From positions 1 through 64,000 of the forward strand of contig JBCCAR010000010.1 of assembly GCA_039814715.1 (NCBI GenBank): 64,000 nt of DNA, given 5' to 3'. Origin of the DNA: CAKZYD01 sp039814715 (GTDB lineage: Bacteria; Pseudomonadota; Alphaproteobacteria; Sphingomonadales; CAKZYD01). Each line of letters begins with the position of its first letter. Position 1 is the first letter of the stretch. The translations under genes and the position numbers were made by a program. A model generated the notes under the pieces. That model was not told the DNA's origin and searched no databases. It saw only the letters and a program-made list of their open reading frames with translations. Below, piece by piece: positions 50,804-60,543 of this stretch.

Positions 50804-50821
50804 TTTGAATACGTATTCAAA
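50804..50821. promoter_or_regulatory. LacI-type operator, site 2
   Basis: A perfect 18-base palindrome, TTTGAATACGTATTCAAA, in the gap between hyuA and the LeuC-like gene. It shares its core with site 1 next to lacI (43780-43797), so both divergent operons here are likely under the LacI-family regulator. Confidence 0.78.
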
Positions 50822-50854
50822 CGGATCGAGTCAATGCAAAGATGCCCCGTCACC

Positions 50855-52267
50855 ATGCCATTATCGCTCTATGAGAAGGTCTTTAAGGACCATACCGTCA
50901 AGCTGACGCCGGGCGGGCGTAGCCTCCTTTATATTGACCGTCATTTGGTGCAGGAGGTGTCTAGTCCGCAAGCGTTTGAGGGGCTAAAGGCGCGCGGCGC
51001 CAGGGTACGCCGGCCTGAAAACCATATCAGCGTTGCCGATCACGCTGTCACCACGATACCGGGGCAAAAACCGCTTCGGCAGTCTCTCGCTGCGCTGCAG
51101 CTAGAGCGCTTGGAAGCGAATGTAGCAACTTTTCAACTGCCTTATATTCCCACGGACGACCCGCGCCACGGCATTGTGCACATCATCGGGCCGGAGCTTG
51201 GCTTTACCCTGCCTGGCAGCACGCTTGTTTGCGGGGACAGTCACACCTCTACCCATGGTGCATTTGGCGCGCTTGCCTTTGGCATTGGCACCAGCCAGTG
51301 CGAGACGGTGATGGCAGCGCAGTGTCTGTGGCAAGAGATGCTCGCGCCTATGCAAGTCTGGCTGGAGGGGCGTTTGGCGCGCGGTGTGAGTGTCAAAGAT
51401 ATCATTCTTGCGCTTATCGCACGCATTGGCGTGGATGGCGGACGCGGCTTTGCAATCGAATATGCCGGGCCAGCAGTCCAAGCGATGTCGATGGAAGAGC
51501 GCATGACGCTGTGCAACATGACGATTGAGGCGGGCGCGCGCATCGGCATGATCGCGCCAGATGAGACCACGTTCGCGTATCTTCAAGGCCGCCCGTTAGC
51601 CCCGCAAGGGGACTTGTGGGACCAAGCACTGGATTATTGGCGAACCTTGCGGTCCGATGAAGGCGCGCATTTTGAAAAGCAGGTGCAGCTGGATGTGACC
51701 AGCTTATCGCCGCACGTCACGTGGGGTACGACCCCGGCCGATTGCTTACCCGTCACAGCTTGTGTGCCCAGTCCAGCCGACGTTCCGCCGGGGCGTAAAG
51801 CGCATTTGGAAAAAGCCCTGGACTATATGGCGCTTACGCCAGGGACACCGCTCAGCAATGTTGCGATCAACCGGGTTTTCATTGGGTCGTGCACGAACTC
51901 CCGCTTAGAAGACCTGCGCCGCGGCGCAGCTGTTTTAAAGGGGCGCACGGTTGCGCCAGGCGTCAGCGCCATGGTGGTGCCAGGGTCCGCGCAAGTGCAA
52001 GCCGCCGCTCAGGCTGAAGGTTTGGATGCCATTTACAACGCAGCCGGCTTTGAATGGCGAAACGCGGGCTGCTCGATGTGTGTTGCTATGAACGAGGACC
52101 GCTTAGCTCCAGGGGAGCGCTGCGCGTCTACATCGAACCGAAATTTTGAAGGCCGGCAAGGCCCGCAGGGGCGCACACATTTGGTTAGCCCTGAAATGGC
52201 TGCTGCTGCTGCTGTCGTTGGAAAGCTCACCGATGTGCGCGCTCTGCTAGGAGAGGGCCATGGATAA
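50855..52267 (+). CDS. LeuC-like (aconitase superfamily) dehydratase large subunit
   Basis: A 470-residue 4Fe-4S hydro-lyase close in length to LeuC (SLYEKVFKDHTV, LLYIDRHLVQEVSSPQAFEGL, then GDSHTSTHGAFGALAFGIGTSQ). Cluster ligands are in FIGSCTNSRLEDLR and AGCSMCVAMNEDRL. The ATG at 50855 fits the family start; the in-frame ATG at 50834 adds seven residues. Because it is paired with an isocitrate-lyase-family gene and hydantoinase genes rather than leuB, I infer a catabolic relative such as a dimethylmaleate or citraconate-type hydratase, not leucine synthesis. Confidence 0.85.
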   Translation: MPLSLYEKVFKDHTVKLTPGGRSLLYIDRHLVQEVSSPQAFEGLKARGARVRRPENHISVADHAVTTIPGQKPLRQSLAALQLERLEANVATFQLPYIPTDDPRHGIVHIIGPELGFTLPGSTLVCGDSHTSTHGAFGALAFGIGTSQCETVMAAQCLWQEMLAPMQVWLEGRLARGVSVKDIILALIARIGVDGGRGFAIEYAGPAVQAMSMEERMTLCNMTIEAGARIGMIAPDETTFAYLQGRPLAPQGDLWDQALDYWRTLRSDEGAHFEKQVQLDVTSLSPHVTWGTTPADCLPVTACVPSPADVPPGRKAHLEKALDYMALTPGTPLSNVAINRVFIGSCTNSRLEDLRRGAAVLKGRTVAPGVSAMVVPGSAQVQAAAQAEGLDAIYNAAGFEWRNAGCSMCVAMNEDRLAPGERCASTSNRNFEGRQGPQGRTHLVSPEMAAAAAVVGKLTDVRALLGEGHG

Positions 52268-52904
52268 AGTCGATCAGATTGTCAGTGTTGCAGCGCCTTT
52301 GCCGCAGGCGGATGTGGATACTGATATGGTGCTGCCCGCGCAGTTCTTGTTGCGTCTTGACAAAAACCTCGGTCCCTTTGCCTTCCATCGTGCGCGCCAG
52401 GCGGGTGGCTTTGTGCTTGATCAGCCGGCTTATAAAAACGCACAAATCTTGGTCGCTGGTCCGCGCTTCGCGATTGGGTCTAGCCGGGAACAGGCGGTTT
52501 GGGCTTTGCTGGACGCCGGTATCGGCTGCATCATCGCTCCAAGCTTTGGCGAAATCTTCCACGCAAATGCCCTGCGCAATGGGCTTCTGGTTTTAAGCCT
52601 CAGTGAAGCGGGCCATACACAGGCTATGGCGGCCGCGCAGCAGGCGCAGCGCCTGTCGGTGGATTTGGTTGCCCAGCAGGTCACGTTGCCGGATCAATCC
52701 AAATTAGACTTTGAGATCGACCCGCATCACCGCGACGCCCTGATGCGCGGCCTCGATGAAACCGCGCAGATCTTGCAAGATTTTGACACCGACATCGCTG
52801 CTTTTGAAAACCAACAGGCGTGGCGCGCTCCGTGGCTTCGGATTAGCGATGATGCGCTGAGTACGTTTGATTATTACCGCCCAGAACAAGAAGACGTCCC
52901 ATGA
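52260..52904 (+). CDS. LeuD-like dehydratase small subunit
   Basis: A 214-residue swivel-domain subunit that completes the LeuC-like enzyme. PLPQADVDTDMVLPAQFLLRLDKN, the substrate-contact GPRFAIGSSREQAVWALLDAG, and IIAPSFGEIFHANALRNGLL are standard LeuD motifs. It overlaps the large subunit by 8 bases and the next gene by 4, so the three-gene operon is tightly coupled. Confidence 0.9.
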   Translation: MDKVDQIVSVAAPLPQADVDTDMVLPAQFLLRLDKNLGPFAFHRARQAGGFVLDQPAYKNAQILVAGPRFAIGSSREQAVWALLDAGIGCIIAPSFGEIFHANALRNGLLVLSLSEAGHTQAMAAAQQAQRLSVDLVAQQVTLPDQSKLDFEIDPHHRDALMRGLDETAQILQDFDTDIAAFENQQAWRAPWLRISDDALSTFDYYRPEQEDVP

Positions 52905-53770
52905 GTACATATTCGCTGAAAAAAACGCTTGAGAACAATCAGTTCGTGGCAGCGCCTGGCCTCTACGACATGATCTCGGCCGTGGTTGCCAATAAGGTGG
53001 GCTTCGATTTTGTCTACGCCTCCGGCTACTGGCTCACAGCCTCTGGCTACGGCCTGCCTGATGCCGGCATTGTGAGCTACACGCAGCTGCTCGGCCGCGT
53101 GGCAACACTGTGTAAAACCGTCAATGCAGGCGTGATTGCTGATGCTGACACTGGCTTTGGCGGACTTCTAAATGTCCATCACACGGTGCAGGGCTATGAA
53201 GAGGCTGGCGTTGCGGCCATTCAGATCGAGGACCAGGAATTTCCAAAAAAGTGCGGCCATACGCCTTATAAGCGTGTGGTGGACACCAGTGAGATGGTGC
53301 GCAAGATCGAAGTGGCTTGTGCAGCCAGGAAAGACCCCAGCGGCATCCAGATCATCGCCCGCACCGATGCCCGCCAGCCCGAAGGCCTTGAGGCCGCTGT
53401 TGCCCGCGGCAAAGCGTATGGCGAGGCAGGCGCAGATATCGTCTTTGTTGAAGCGCTCCATAGTGAAGACGAGATGCGCGCGGCGTGTGACGCCATTGAC
53501 GCGCCAATGATCGCAAATATGGCCCATGGCGGCGCAACGCCGATTAAGACGCCTGCTGAGCTGAAGGACATTGGCTATCAATTGGCCATATATCCTGCCG
53601 TAACGGCACTATCGGCGGCTGCAGCGGTGGAAACGTCCTTGCGCGCTTTAAAAGATGGGGGCCTTCCATCAAACAAGCACGGCGATATCTTCAACTTCGA
53701 TGAGTTCTGCCGTTTGATCGGCTTTGAAGATGTTTGGGCGTTTGAAGAAAAATGGGGCAGCTCTGATTAA
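52901..53770 (+). CDS. Isocitrate lyase / PEP mutase family C-C lyase (methylisocitrate- or dimethylmalate-lyase-like)
   Basis: A 289-residue TIM-barrel enzyme of the ICL/PEPM family. Mg-binding DADTGFGG (Asp81, Asp83) and the catalytic KKCGH (116-120) are present; the Cys of that loop marks a lyase rather than a PEP mutase. APGLYDMISAVVAN and IEDQEFPKKCGH are family motifs. With a LeuCD-like hydratase upstream, a (2R,3S)-2,3-dimethylmalate lyase-type reaction giving pyruvate and propionate is a plausible inference; 2-methylisocitrate lyase is the alternative. Confidence 0.85.
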   Translation: MSTYSLKKTLENNQFVAAPGLYDMISAVVANKVGFDFVYASGYWLTASGYGLPDAGIVSYTQLLGRVATLCKTVNAGVIADADTGFGGLLNVHHTVQGYEEAGVAAIQIEDQEFPKKCGHTPYKRVVDTSEMVRKIEVACAARKDPSGIQIIARTDARQPEGLEAAVARGKAYGEAGADIVFVEALHSEDEMRAACDAIDAPMIANMAHGGATPIKTPAELKDIGYQLAIYPAVTALSAAAAVETSLRALKDGGLPSNKHGDIFNFDEFCRLIGFEDVWAFEEKWGSSD

Positions 53771-53782
53771 AAGAGCTACCCC
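53754..53782. terminator. Hairpin between the lyase and autotransporter genes
   Basis: GGGG-c-AGCTCT (53754-53764) pairs with AGAGCT-a-CCCC (53772-53782), with one internal mismatch and a 7-base loop that includes the stop codon of the lyase gene. It lies between two convergent genes, as expected for a bidirectional terminator. Confidence 0.7.
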
Positions 53783-53804
53783 GCCTTCACTCCTGCACAG
53801 GAGC

Positions 53805-56800
53805 TTAGAACGACCATGCAATCCCAGCGCTGCCGCGGTGGCTGGTAAAGCCATTTCCGAAATTGCCATCATAGCGAATGTGTGCTGACAGGCGCTGCGA
53901 GATATCAATGGCAAAACCCGTGCCGACGGCCACTTGATTGCTCGCTTGATCGCCGCCGCGGGTGGTGAAGCTTGCGGTTTGAACATTGACCGCATTGGAA
54001 TTCACCACTGCGCTGTCATCGCCAAAGGCATGCTCATACATTAAATCGAGTTGCGGACGGATCGTAACCGCGCCACTTTGCGTTTCTGCTTCAAGGCGCA
54101 CACCAGCGGCCACAAAGGTGCGGTTGAAGCGTTCTGCGTCGACATTCAAGTCCAGAATGCCTGCGCCGGTCTCTGTGTAAGCATCGCGTTTGGCGCTGAT
54201 ATGTTCCACGTGTGCGATGGGCGAAACTTTGAAGGTTTCGGCCTCATAAACAGTGTATTTCGCGCCAATGCTGAGGGAGAAGACGCTGCCATCGGCACCC
54301 CCTGTGGCGGTCACGCTGGGCGCGCCGATGAGTTCAATCACACGGTCAATGTCATAGTCTTGAAAGCCGTAGCTGACGGCGGCCGAGATACCAAAATCAC
54401 CGCGCTCATAGACGCCGTGCGCACCGATATGAATAGTATCAACATCCGCATCCGATAGATCACTGTCGATATTGCCGGTGCTAAAGCCGGCCGCCAGGCC
54501 AACGCGTATCACGCCATCATCGAGCGGTATAAAGCCGTCAAAGCCAGTCGCGAGACCGCCAAGGCCAGCGTCATAGCCCGTGCGTCCATTGCCGCCGGAC
54601 ACATCTGCTAAAGCGCCCATTGCCGCTCCCCAAACGGCGTAGCGTTTGCCGTCGCTGCCCAGTCCAGTGGGATTGCCAGTTTGCGCCACTTGCTGGCCGC
54701 CCGCGTCTACAAATCCGTTAGCGGCGCCCATGAGAACCCCTCTGCGGCGCAGCGTTTCAGCAAAGATGCGGCCATCAACGAGGCCTGCTTGTACAGAATT
54801 GGCTTGGATGGATTTATCGGACTCATCCAGGCCGCGATCATAGCTGATGGTGACGTCTTGGTCGTTATAGGCGACCGTCACGTCCACATCGGGCAGATTG
54901 TCGGTGACGCTGCTAAACGCGCCCGTTACCTGCTCAGCAGCGGTAATGATCACATAGTCTTGATCTCTGGGGAACCCGGCGGGGTACATCACGCCATTGA
55001 CCGCCAGTGCACCATCGATGATCACGTCATCGCCCACCGCAATCAGGTCAGCGCTTCCGTTAGCTGCGATATCGATTTCCAGTGTGGAGCCGGGCTCTAA
55101 GGTCAGATCATTGGTAATCGCAAATGTGCCAACGCCGCCTTCGCCTGGGCTAAAGGTACCCTCGTTGATAAGGTTGCGAACCCCGCCAGCGCCTTCCAGG
55201 CGGGCACCAGGCGCGTTGGTCACATCAACGGACAAAAATTGCGAACGGATGATGGCCGTGCCTTGCAAAATCGAGGCAGGCGCGAAATCGAATTCCTGTG
55301 GTATGTCCTGGCCTTCAAAGACCCAAGTCCCGTCGCCGCGCTTCTCAATGCGTTCAACGCCAATGGCGAAGGCAACATCATTTGCCACCAGCTCGACATT
55401 GCCCGTGGTGCCCGCCGCGCCGTCAAAGGCGAGCGTGTCCGTGCCGCTGCCCAGATCCACACCGCCGGTCACCATTGCCGTTGGCAGGACGATCACTTCA
55501 TCATCACCACTCCCGGTGAGAAGGGCGTCCGTCGTGCCAGCATCTATATCACCCGCGATTTGAATAATGTCATTGCCTGCGCCCATAGCAATGCCGCCGC
55601 CGCGCACCTCAGCGCCTTCGCGAACGAAGATGGTGTCATCGCCGAGACCAAGGTCTATGGCGATCCGGTCACTGCCGCCAGAGACCACCTGACCGGCAAT
55701 GTCGAGCGTGGTGTTAATCGCGATTGCTGCGCCGCCATCGTTGCCTTCCGCGATGACTGTACCTTGGCTGGAGAAGACATTTGCCTCTGCTGCGGTATTT
55801 GAGCCTGCGTCTATGTTAATTGTTGCTGTTGCTGTGCCAGTTGCGCCAGGTAGAGCTGTCAGATAAATGCCGCGCGAATTGACATCACCGCCAGAGAACA
55901 CATCGCCGCCTGCTTCCAGCGTCAGTGTCGTTGCTGCGCCATTGTCAAGATACAAGCGCACGCCGTCAGACGCCGCTGAGGACCCGCCGCCTTCCACATT
56001 GCCGCTGATTGTAATGGTGCCAGCGTTGCCGGCATTCATGGGCATGCCTGCGCCATAAAACACGGTGATGCCATGCGCATCATCGCCAGAGGCACGTATG
56101 TTACCATCCACATCAATCAGTGTTGCAACATCACTGCCAAGCCCGCGTCGATCCAGCCAAATGCCGTCGGAGCCTTCGCCGCTGGTGAGGATTTGACTGC
56201 CCTCAGCCAAAGTGATTGCGCCTTCGCCTATAACACCGATCCCAAAGGCGTCCTCGCCAGAGGTTGTAATCGTTCCGCCCAGCGTGATGCTGCCAGTTTG
56301 GAAAGCATTGCCGCCATCATTGTCATTAGCATTATAGCCAACCCAGATGCCGTCCGCCATGTCGCCGCTGGTTGTGATCGCGCCGTTCACGGTGATGCTG
56401 CCGTCGGTTAAATCGCCTCCCATCGCAGGCGCTTCTAAATAGTCGATCCATATACCATCGGCATCGATGCCCGTGGTGGTAATGCTGCTGTCAGCGGTTG
56501 TGACGATGCCGAAGAGAGAGCCATCAGCGCCAATGCCATTCGCGCCCTCGCCGCTGGTGGAGAGGATGCCGGTGAGCTCTAAGTCCTCAAGCTGCTCATC
56601 CAGCCAAACGGCATGGGCCTGCGCGCCAATCGTCGTAATGGTGCCGCCCACATTCACATCATTGGTCCCCCCGACGCTGCCCTGGATGAAGAGGCCAACG
56701 GCGTCTTCGCCGCTGGTCACAATTGTATTGGGTCCGCCGAACTGAAGATCACCATTGCTGCCCATATGAATGGAAATGGCATTAGAACCGTCTGCGATCG

Positions 56801-59800
56801 TGTTGATCTCGTTGTTGGCGAAGGCCGCTATGATGGTGCCATTCTCGCCCACGCTAAGATCAAGCGCCGTGGAATTTGCCCCCAGCGTTGCCAGCGAACT
56901 GTCAACAAGGGAGAATGTGAGATCGCCGGTGTCGCCCGTTGCCAGCTGATAGCCGCCCGCGCCCACGCCGCGTGTGATGGCGTTAATGCCCTCAATCGAC
57001 GCTGTGACAGAGCTTGATGGGCCAGCGTTCACACGCATCAAGTTTGAGCCATCGCCCAGTGTTTCAAAGTCGGCGCCAGCGTAAGCGCTATCGGCGCCCT
57101 CTGCGGAGAAGGTAAAGGAAGAACCTCCTCCTGCGCTGGATGTAACAGACACCAGGTCGGCATTCTGACCTTCACTCAGCAAGGTCTGCTCAGTGCGCTG
57201 CGCACTCAAAGTCAAATCTGTCGATGCGGCACTGCTGTCAAAATCATTGACAAGAATGACCGAAGAGCCGTCGCCGCTGGTTGCCAGAGCGTTGGTGCCA
57301 TTGGAAATTAAGTTGAAAATACTCGCAGTTGCTTGCATGCGAATGGCGGCAGCCTCCGAGCCGATGGTTGAGATCGATGCGCTGTCCAGCAGAACAATCT
57401 CCACGGCATTGCCGCCACCGTTTGCGGCGATGCCAGCAGACCGCGCGCCGCTCGTGCGGATAGCGCTGTTTTCATCAGCGAACACGCGCACGTTACTGCT
57501 GCCTGCATCGCCGCCTGCGATTCCAAAAGAATCCGCGCCGCTTGTTTGAATGCTGCCATCGCCTTCCAGCGAAATGGTCATGACGGGCGCGGCATCTCCG
57601 ACGGTTCGCCCTTGAATGCCCACGGCTCCGTTTGCCGTCGTATCCACTATTCCGGCAATGCGCACGTCGGAAAAAGTCTGTTCCGTTTCAAAGCGGTCCC
57701 GGAAAGGGAGAGTGTTGTCTACGGGCGGGCGGCTATCGACCACCGGGAGATCCTCGGTAATCACATTGCCCTCGACCACAATCGCTGCCACATCCACCAC
57801 AGAAGAATTCAGTGCAGCGCCGTCATTGATGATCGCCTGACCGCGTGTTTTTATGATCTGTTCAAAGCCCTCAAATGTGGTTGAAGACAGACCTTCAGTG
57901 ACGGTAAAGACCGGGTTTGCGCCATCCGTCGTCAGGTTCGTGCCGCTGGCAACAATCAAATCACCGCCATGCACGTTCCAAGCACGGGCATCGTCACTGG
58001 TCAGGGTCCAGGTAGAGAGGTCTTCTTTCTCAAAGACTTCAAAATTCACGTATTGTGTATCGAGCAGGTCGCTATCGAAGGTTGCTTCGCCTGTCCCACC
58101 CAGAATGAATGTGTCCGTGCCGCCGGCCCCGTCGACGTTGCCGATGGCTATGCCACCAGGTTGCAGCTCGAAAATGTCGTTCGTATCGCTGGCAAAGGTC
58201 ACGGCTGTGCCGCCGGTGCCATTGATGGTGCCGGCATTGGCAATGCGGCCTTCCACGCCAGCGCTGTAGGCAATGCCGCTGCCGGCCACTTCAATTGTGC
58301 CATTGTTTTGAATGCCGCGGCTGGTTGGGCTGAGGTCTAGCTCTGCTTCAAATGTATCGGTAGCGGTAAACGCGTCAAACGTGTCGACGGTGATCTTCGC
58401 GGCGCCATCGGTAGGGACAGCCAAGCCAGGGCCATAGATCGTGACATTTTCACCTATGACAAGCGCGTTGGAAAACAGGCCTGTTGTTGAAATGGATGAG
58501 GTGGAGATGGCACCGGCCGCGTTCGACATGGCGTCGACATCATCGCCAAACGCGCTGGTGAAAACTGCGCCATGAGCGAAATTGCCTGACGTCTGGAGTG
58601 TGCTACCAGCCAGCGTGAATGCTGCCGAGCTGGAACCGGATGCGCCGAGCTGAGCGCGCAAGGCATCTGACATATCTCCAAGCGTTGTAATGCTACTGTT
58701 TTCAATGGTTTGTGTCGCCGCTGAGCCGGCACTTACGCCAGAAAGCCTAACTCCAGTTGAGCCATCGCCTTCCGTTCGGACTGTTGAGTTATTATTTATA
58801 ACCACCGTTGAGACAGCGGTTTCCTGGGTTGGCCCAAACTCAAAAGCGGCTGCATTTGCGCCGAATGTCGTAACATCAGACCCATTGATGGCAACTGTGG
58901 TCGAACTGGTGCTTCCAAACGTTGCGCTAACGATGCTAGAGCCTTCGCCGCTGGTTTGGGCAACGCTATCAACGAGTGAGATGACGTTGATGGAAACAGA
59001 CCCACCTTCAACATCAAAAATACTGGAGTTATCGCCAGTGCTCACAAATCCCAGGCCAGCAGTGCCGGTTCCAATATTATCCGCTGAAATGGAATAAGTC
59101 GCCGTATCGCCCGCCAGTTTAAACAGCGGCGCATCATCGCCGAAGGTGACGAAGGACGCGTCAAAGTCAAATTCTTCCGATGGGGCAGCGCCGCTCTCGG
59201 TCAACACGGCAGTGAAAACGCTGTTGCCTTCCGTCAGGGCGATAAGCGGGGAGTTATTGCCGAGTGTCGCTATACCGCCAAAGTTACTGCTGAGCCCTAA
59301 AATGGCGTTGTCACCGTTCACGCGGATCGCGGCGGTATCTTCGCCAAAGACGACGATTTCCGCGCCGCCTCTGAGGACAACTTCAAGGGTGGATGTATCC
59401 ATCACGCCAGCGTTCAGAATGATGCCAGCACCACCATTGCCGATGACGCCTATACCATCGCCATTTGATGTAAAGCGGGTCACGCTACCAGCAGCCAGCT
59501 CAATGCCGCTTGCCCCGATGGCGAAGATATCGCCATCATCCCCGCCAGGCTGCCCGAGAGTGATGCCGTTCTGACCTGCCGCGAGCGCGCCGCCTGTACC
59601 GGGGGCACTTCTGATCTGGCTGATCACGTTGTTATCAACGGGCGTGCTGGACGCACCTAGGGTAATAACAGCGCCATTCGCATCGGTAATCACGGTGTTG
59701 ATTGCCGTAAGGGCCTCGCCTTGTACGGGGAAGCCAAAGACCTCATTCAAGGGGTCGTTTTCGGCAGCTCCATCGCCGAAGATGAGGACTGGGTCGCCCT

Positions 59801-60416
59801 CGTCATCCAGCTCAATCGATGTCGAGACGCCTGCGTCTGTAAACGCGGCGGCAAAGGCGGTTTCAATGCCAAGCGGGTCAGCTGGGTCGATGGTGAAATT
59901 GATGTTATTGTCGTCGAGTACCTGCTGGGCATCAGCGGCGGTTGGCATGGCGCCACCTGCAAACAAACCAGCGAAGTCATTGAACAATGTGGTGTAGGGC
60001 TCTTGGAACACCTGGCCAAAATCACTGAGTGCGACCGTTCCTTCCTCAAGAAGCGCTAAATTGGAGACTGACGCGTTTCGCACCAAGATGCTGCTGCCAC
60101 CGCCCAGCGCAATGGTTGGCGTGCCGCCTGAAAACACAGCATCAGCGTTGAAACCCCTAAAGATTGGATCGATAATCGTTAGATCGACGTTCTGAGACCC
60201 GGGGGCATTGATGCCGGCTGTGATGGGAGTCGCATCATTGGTCCCTGGGTCGCTGCCGAAGGTGCAAACAACGCTATCGCCGGTCATTGGGTTGGCAATG
60301 TCGCAGGATGATTGCGCCATGGCTTGGCCAACTGGCATTGCTGCGAGCGCCGCTGCGATGGCTGCCGCACTCGCACTAATTTTCAAAGACACCCTATTCG
60401 CGCTGATATCTGACAT
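53805..60416 (-). CDS. Very large autotransporter (type Va secretion) with beta-helical passenger
   Basis: A 2203-residue protein. It has a signal peptide ending AMA at residue 34, a passenger of about 1880 residues very rich in Gly, Ser, Thr, Asp and Ala, and a C-terminal beta-barrel of about 290 residues that ends in the AWSF strand. The passenger repeats a beta-helix-like unit of roughly TTSGEDAxGI (for example near 55960-57060), so it should fold as a long right-handed parallel beta helix. No protease triad or RGD motif is evident. It is probably a surface adhesin or biofilm protein. An AGGGG ribosome site precedes the ATG. Confidence 0.92.
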   Translation of the reverse strand: MSDISANRVSLKISASAAAIAAALAAMPVGQAMAQSSCDIANPMTGDSVVCTFGSDPGTNDATPITAGINAPGSQNVDLTIIDPIFRGFNADAVFSGGTPTIALGGGSSILVRNASVSNLALLEEGTVALSDFGQVFQEPYTTLFNDFAGLFAGGAMPTAADAQQVLDDNNINFTIDPADPLGIETAFAAAFTDAGVSTSIELDDEGDPVLIFGDGAAENDPLNEVFGFPVQGEALTAINTVITDANGAVITLGASSTPVDNNVISQIRSAPGTGGALAAGQNGITLGQPGGDDGDIFAIGASGIELAAGSVTRFTSNGDGIGVIGNGGAGIILNAGVMDTSTLEVVLRGGAEIVVFGEDTAAIRVNGDNAILGLSSNFGGIATLGNNSPLIALTEGNSVFTAVLTESGAAPSEEFDFDASFVTFGDDAPLFKLAGDTATYSISADNIGTGTAGLGFVSTGDNSSIFDVEGGSVSINVISLVDSVAQTSGEGSSIVSATFGSTSSTTVAINGSDVTTFGANAAAFEFGPTQETAVSTVVINNNSTVRTEGDGSTGVRLSGVSAGSAATQTIENSSITTLGDMSDALRAQLGASGSSSAAFTLAGSTLQTSGNFAHGAVFTSAFGDDVDAMSNAAGAISTSSISTTGLFSNALVIGENVTIYGPGLAVPTDGAAKITVDTFDAFTATDTFEAELDLSPTSRGIQNNGTIEVAGSGIAYSAGVEGRIANAGTINGTGGTAVTFASDTNDIFELQPGGIAIGNVDGAGGTDTFILGGTGEATFDSDLLDTQYVNFEVFEKEDLSTWTLTSDDARAWNVHGGDLIVASGTNLTTDGANPVFTVTEGLSSTTFEGFEQIIKTRGQAIINDGAALNSSVVDVAAIVVEGNVITEDLPVVDSRPPVDNTLPFRDRFETEQTFSDVRIAGIVDTTANGAVGIQGRTVGDAAPVMTISLEGDGSIQTSGADSFGIAGGDAGSSNVRVFADENSAIRTSGARSAGIAANGGGNAVEIVLLDSASISTIGSEAAAIRMQATASIFNLISNGTNALATSGDGSSVILVNDFDSSAASTDLTLSAQRTEQTLLSEGQNADLVSVTSSAGGGSSFTFSAEGADSAYAGADFETLGDGSNLMRVNAGPSSSVTASIEGINAITRGVGAGGYQLATGDTGDLTFSLVDSSLATLGANSTALDLSVGENGTIIAAFANNEINTIADGSNAISIHMGSNGDLQFGGPNTIVTSGEDAVGLFIQGSVGGTNDVNVGGTITTIGAQAHAVWLDEQLEDLELTGILSTSGEGANGIGADGSLFGIVTTADSSITTTGIDADGIWIDYLEAPAMGGDLTDGSITVNGAITTSGDMADGIWVGYNANDNDGGNAFQTGSITLGGTITTSGEDAFGIGVIGEGAITLAEGSQILTSGEGSDGIWLDRRGLGSDVATLIDVDGNIRASGDDAHGITVFYGAGMPMNAGNAGTITISGNVEGGGSSAASDGVRLYLDNGAATTLTLEAGGDVFSGGDVNSRGIYLTALPGATGTATATINIDAGSNTAAEANVFSSQGTVIAEGNDGGAAIAINTTLDIAGQVVSGGSDRIAIDLGLGDDTIFVREGAEVRGGGIAMGAGNDIIQIAGDIDAGTTDALLTGSGDDEVIVLPTAMVTGGVDLGSGTDTLAFDGAAGTTGNVELVANDVAFAIGVERIEKRGDGTWVFEGQDIPQEFDFAPASILQGTAIIRSQFLSVDVTNAPGARLEGAGGVRNLINEGTFSPGEGGVGTFAITNDLTLEPGSTLEIDIAANGSADLIAVGDDVIIDGALAVNGVMYPAGFPRDQDYVIITAAEQVTGAFSSVTDNLPDVDVTVAYNDQDVTISYDRGLDESDKSIQANSVQAGLVDGRIFAETLRRRGVLMGAANGFVDAGGQQVAQTGNPTGLGSDGKRYAVWGAAMGALADVSGGNGRTGYDAGLGGLATGFDGFIPLDDGVIRVGLAAGFSTGNIDSDLSDADVDTIHIGAHGVYERGDFGISAAVSYGFQDYDIDRVIELIGAPSVTATGGADGSVFSLSIGAKYTVYEAETFKVSPIAHVEHISAKRDAYTETGAGILDLNVDAERFNRTFVAAGVRLEAETQSGAVTIRPQLDLMYEHAFGDDSAVVNSNAVNVQTASFTTRGGDQASNQVAVGTGFAIDISQRLSAHIRYDGNFGNGFTSHRGSAGIAWSF

Positions 60417-60543
60417 GATCGCCCCTTTTTTTTACTCTCTGCATCTGAACGGTGTTCAAATAGCTCCATACTCATAGGCGTAAGAAAGAGTGAAAAGGGG
60501 TCAGTTTTTTTTTCGTAGGCGGAATGATTTTTGGAAGGACTGC

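Noticed and set aside
50855..52904. Leucine biosynthesis genes leuC and leuD
   Set aside because: No leuA or leuB neighbours; an ICL-family lyase overlaps leuD and a LacI-type operator controls the operon, which points to catabolism. Not fully excluded without the rest of the genome.
55900..57100. CRISPR-like or tandem DNA repeat array
   Set aside because: The repeats are protein-level, of varied length and sequence, and inside an open frame of the autotransporter.
53986..60059. Many open frames of 60-190 codons on the plus strand opposite the autotransporter
   Set aside because: The Gly/Asp/Ser/Ala-rich passenger has few stop-creating codons in the antisense frames; none has a ribosome site or family match.
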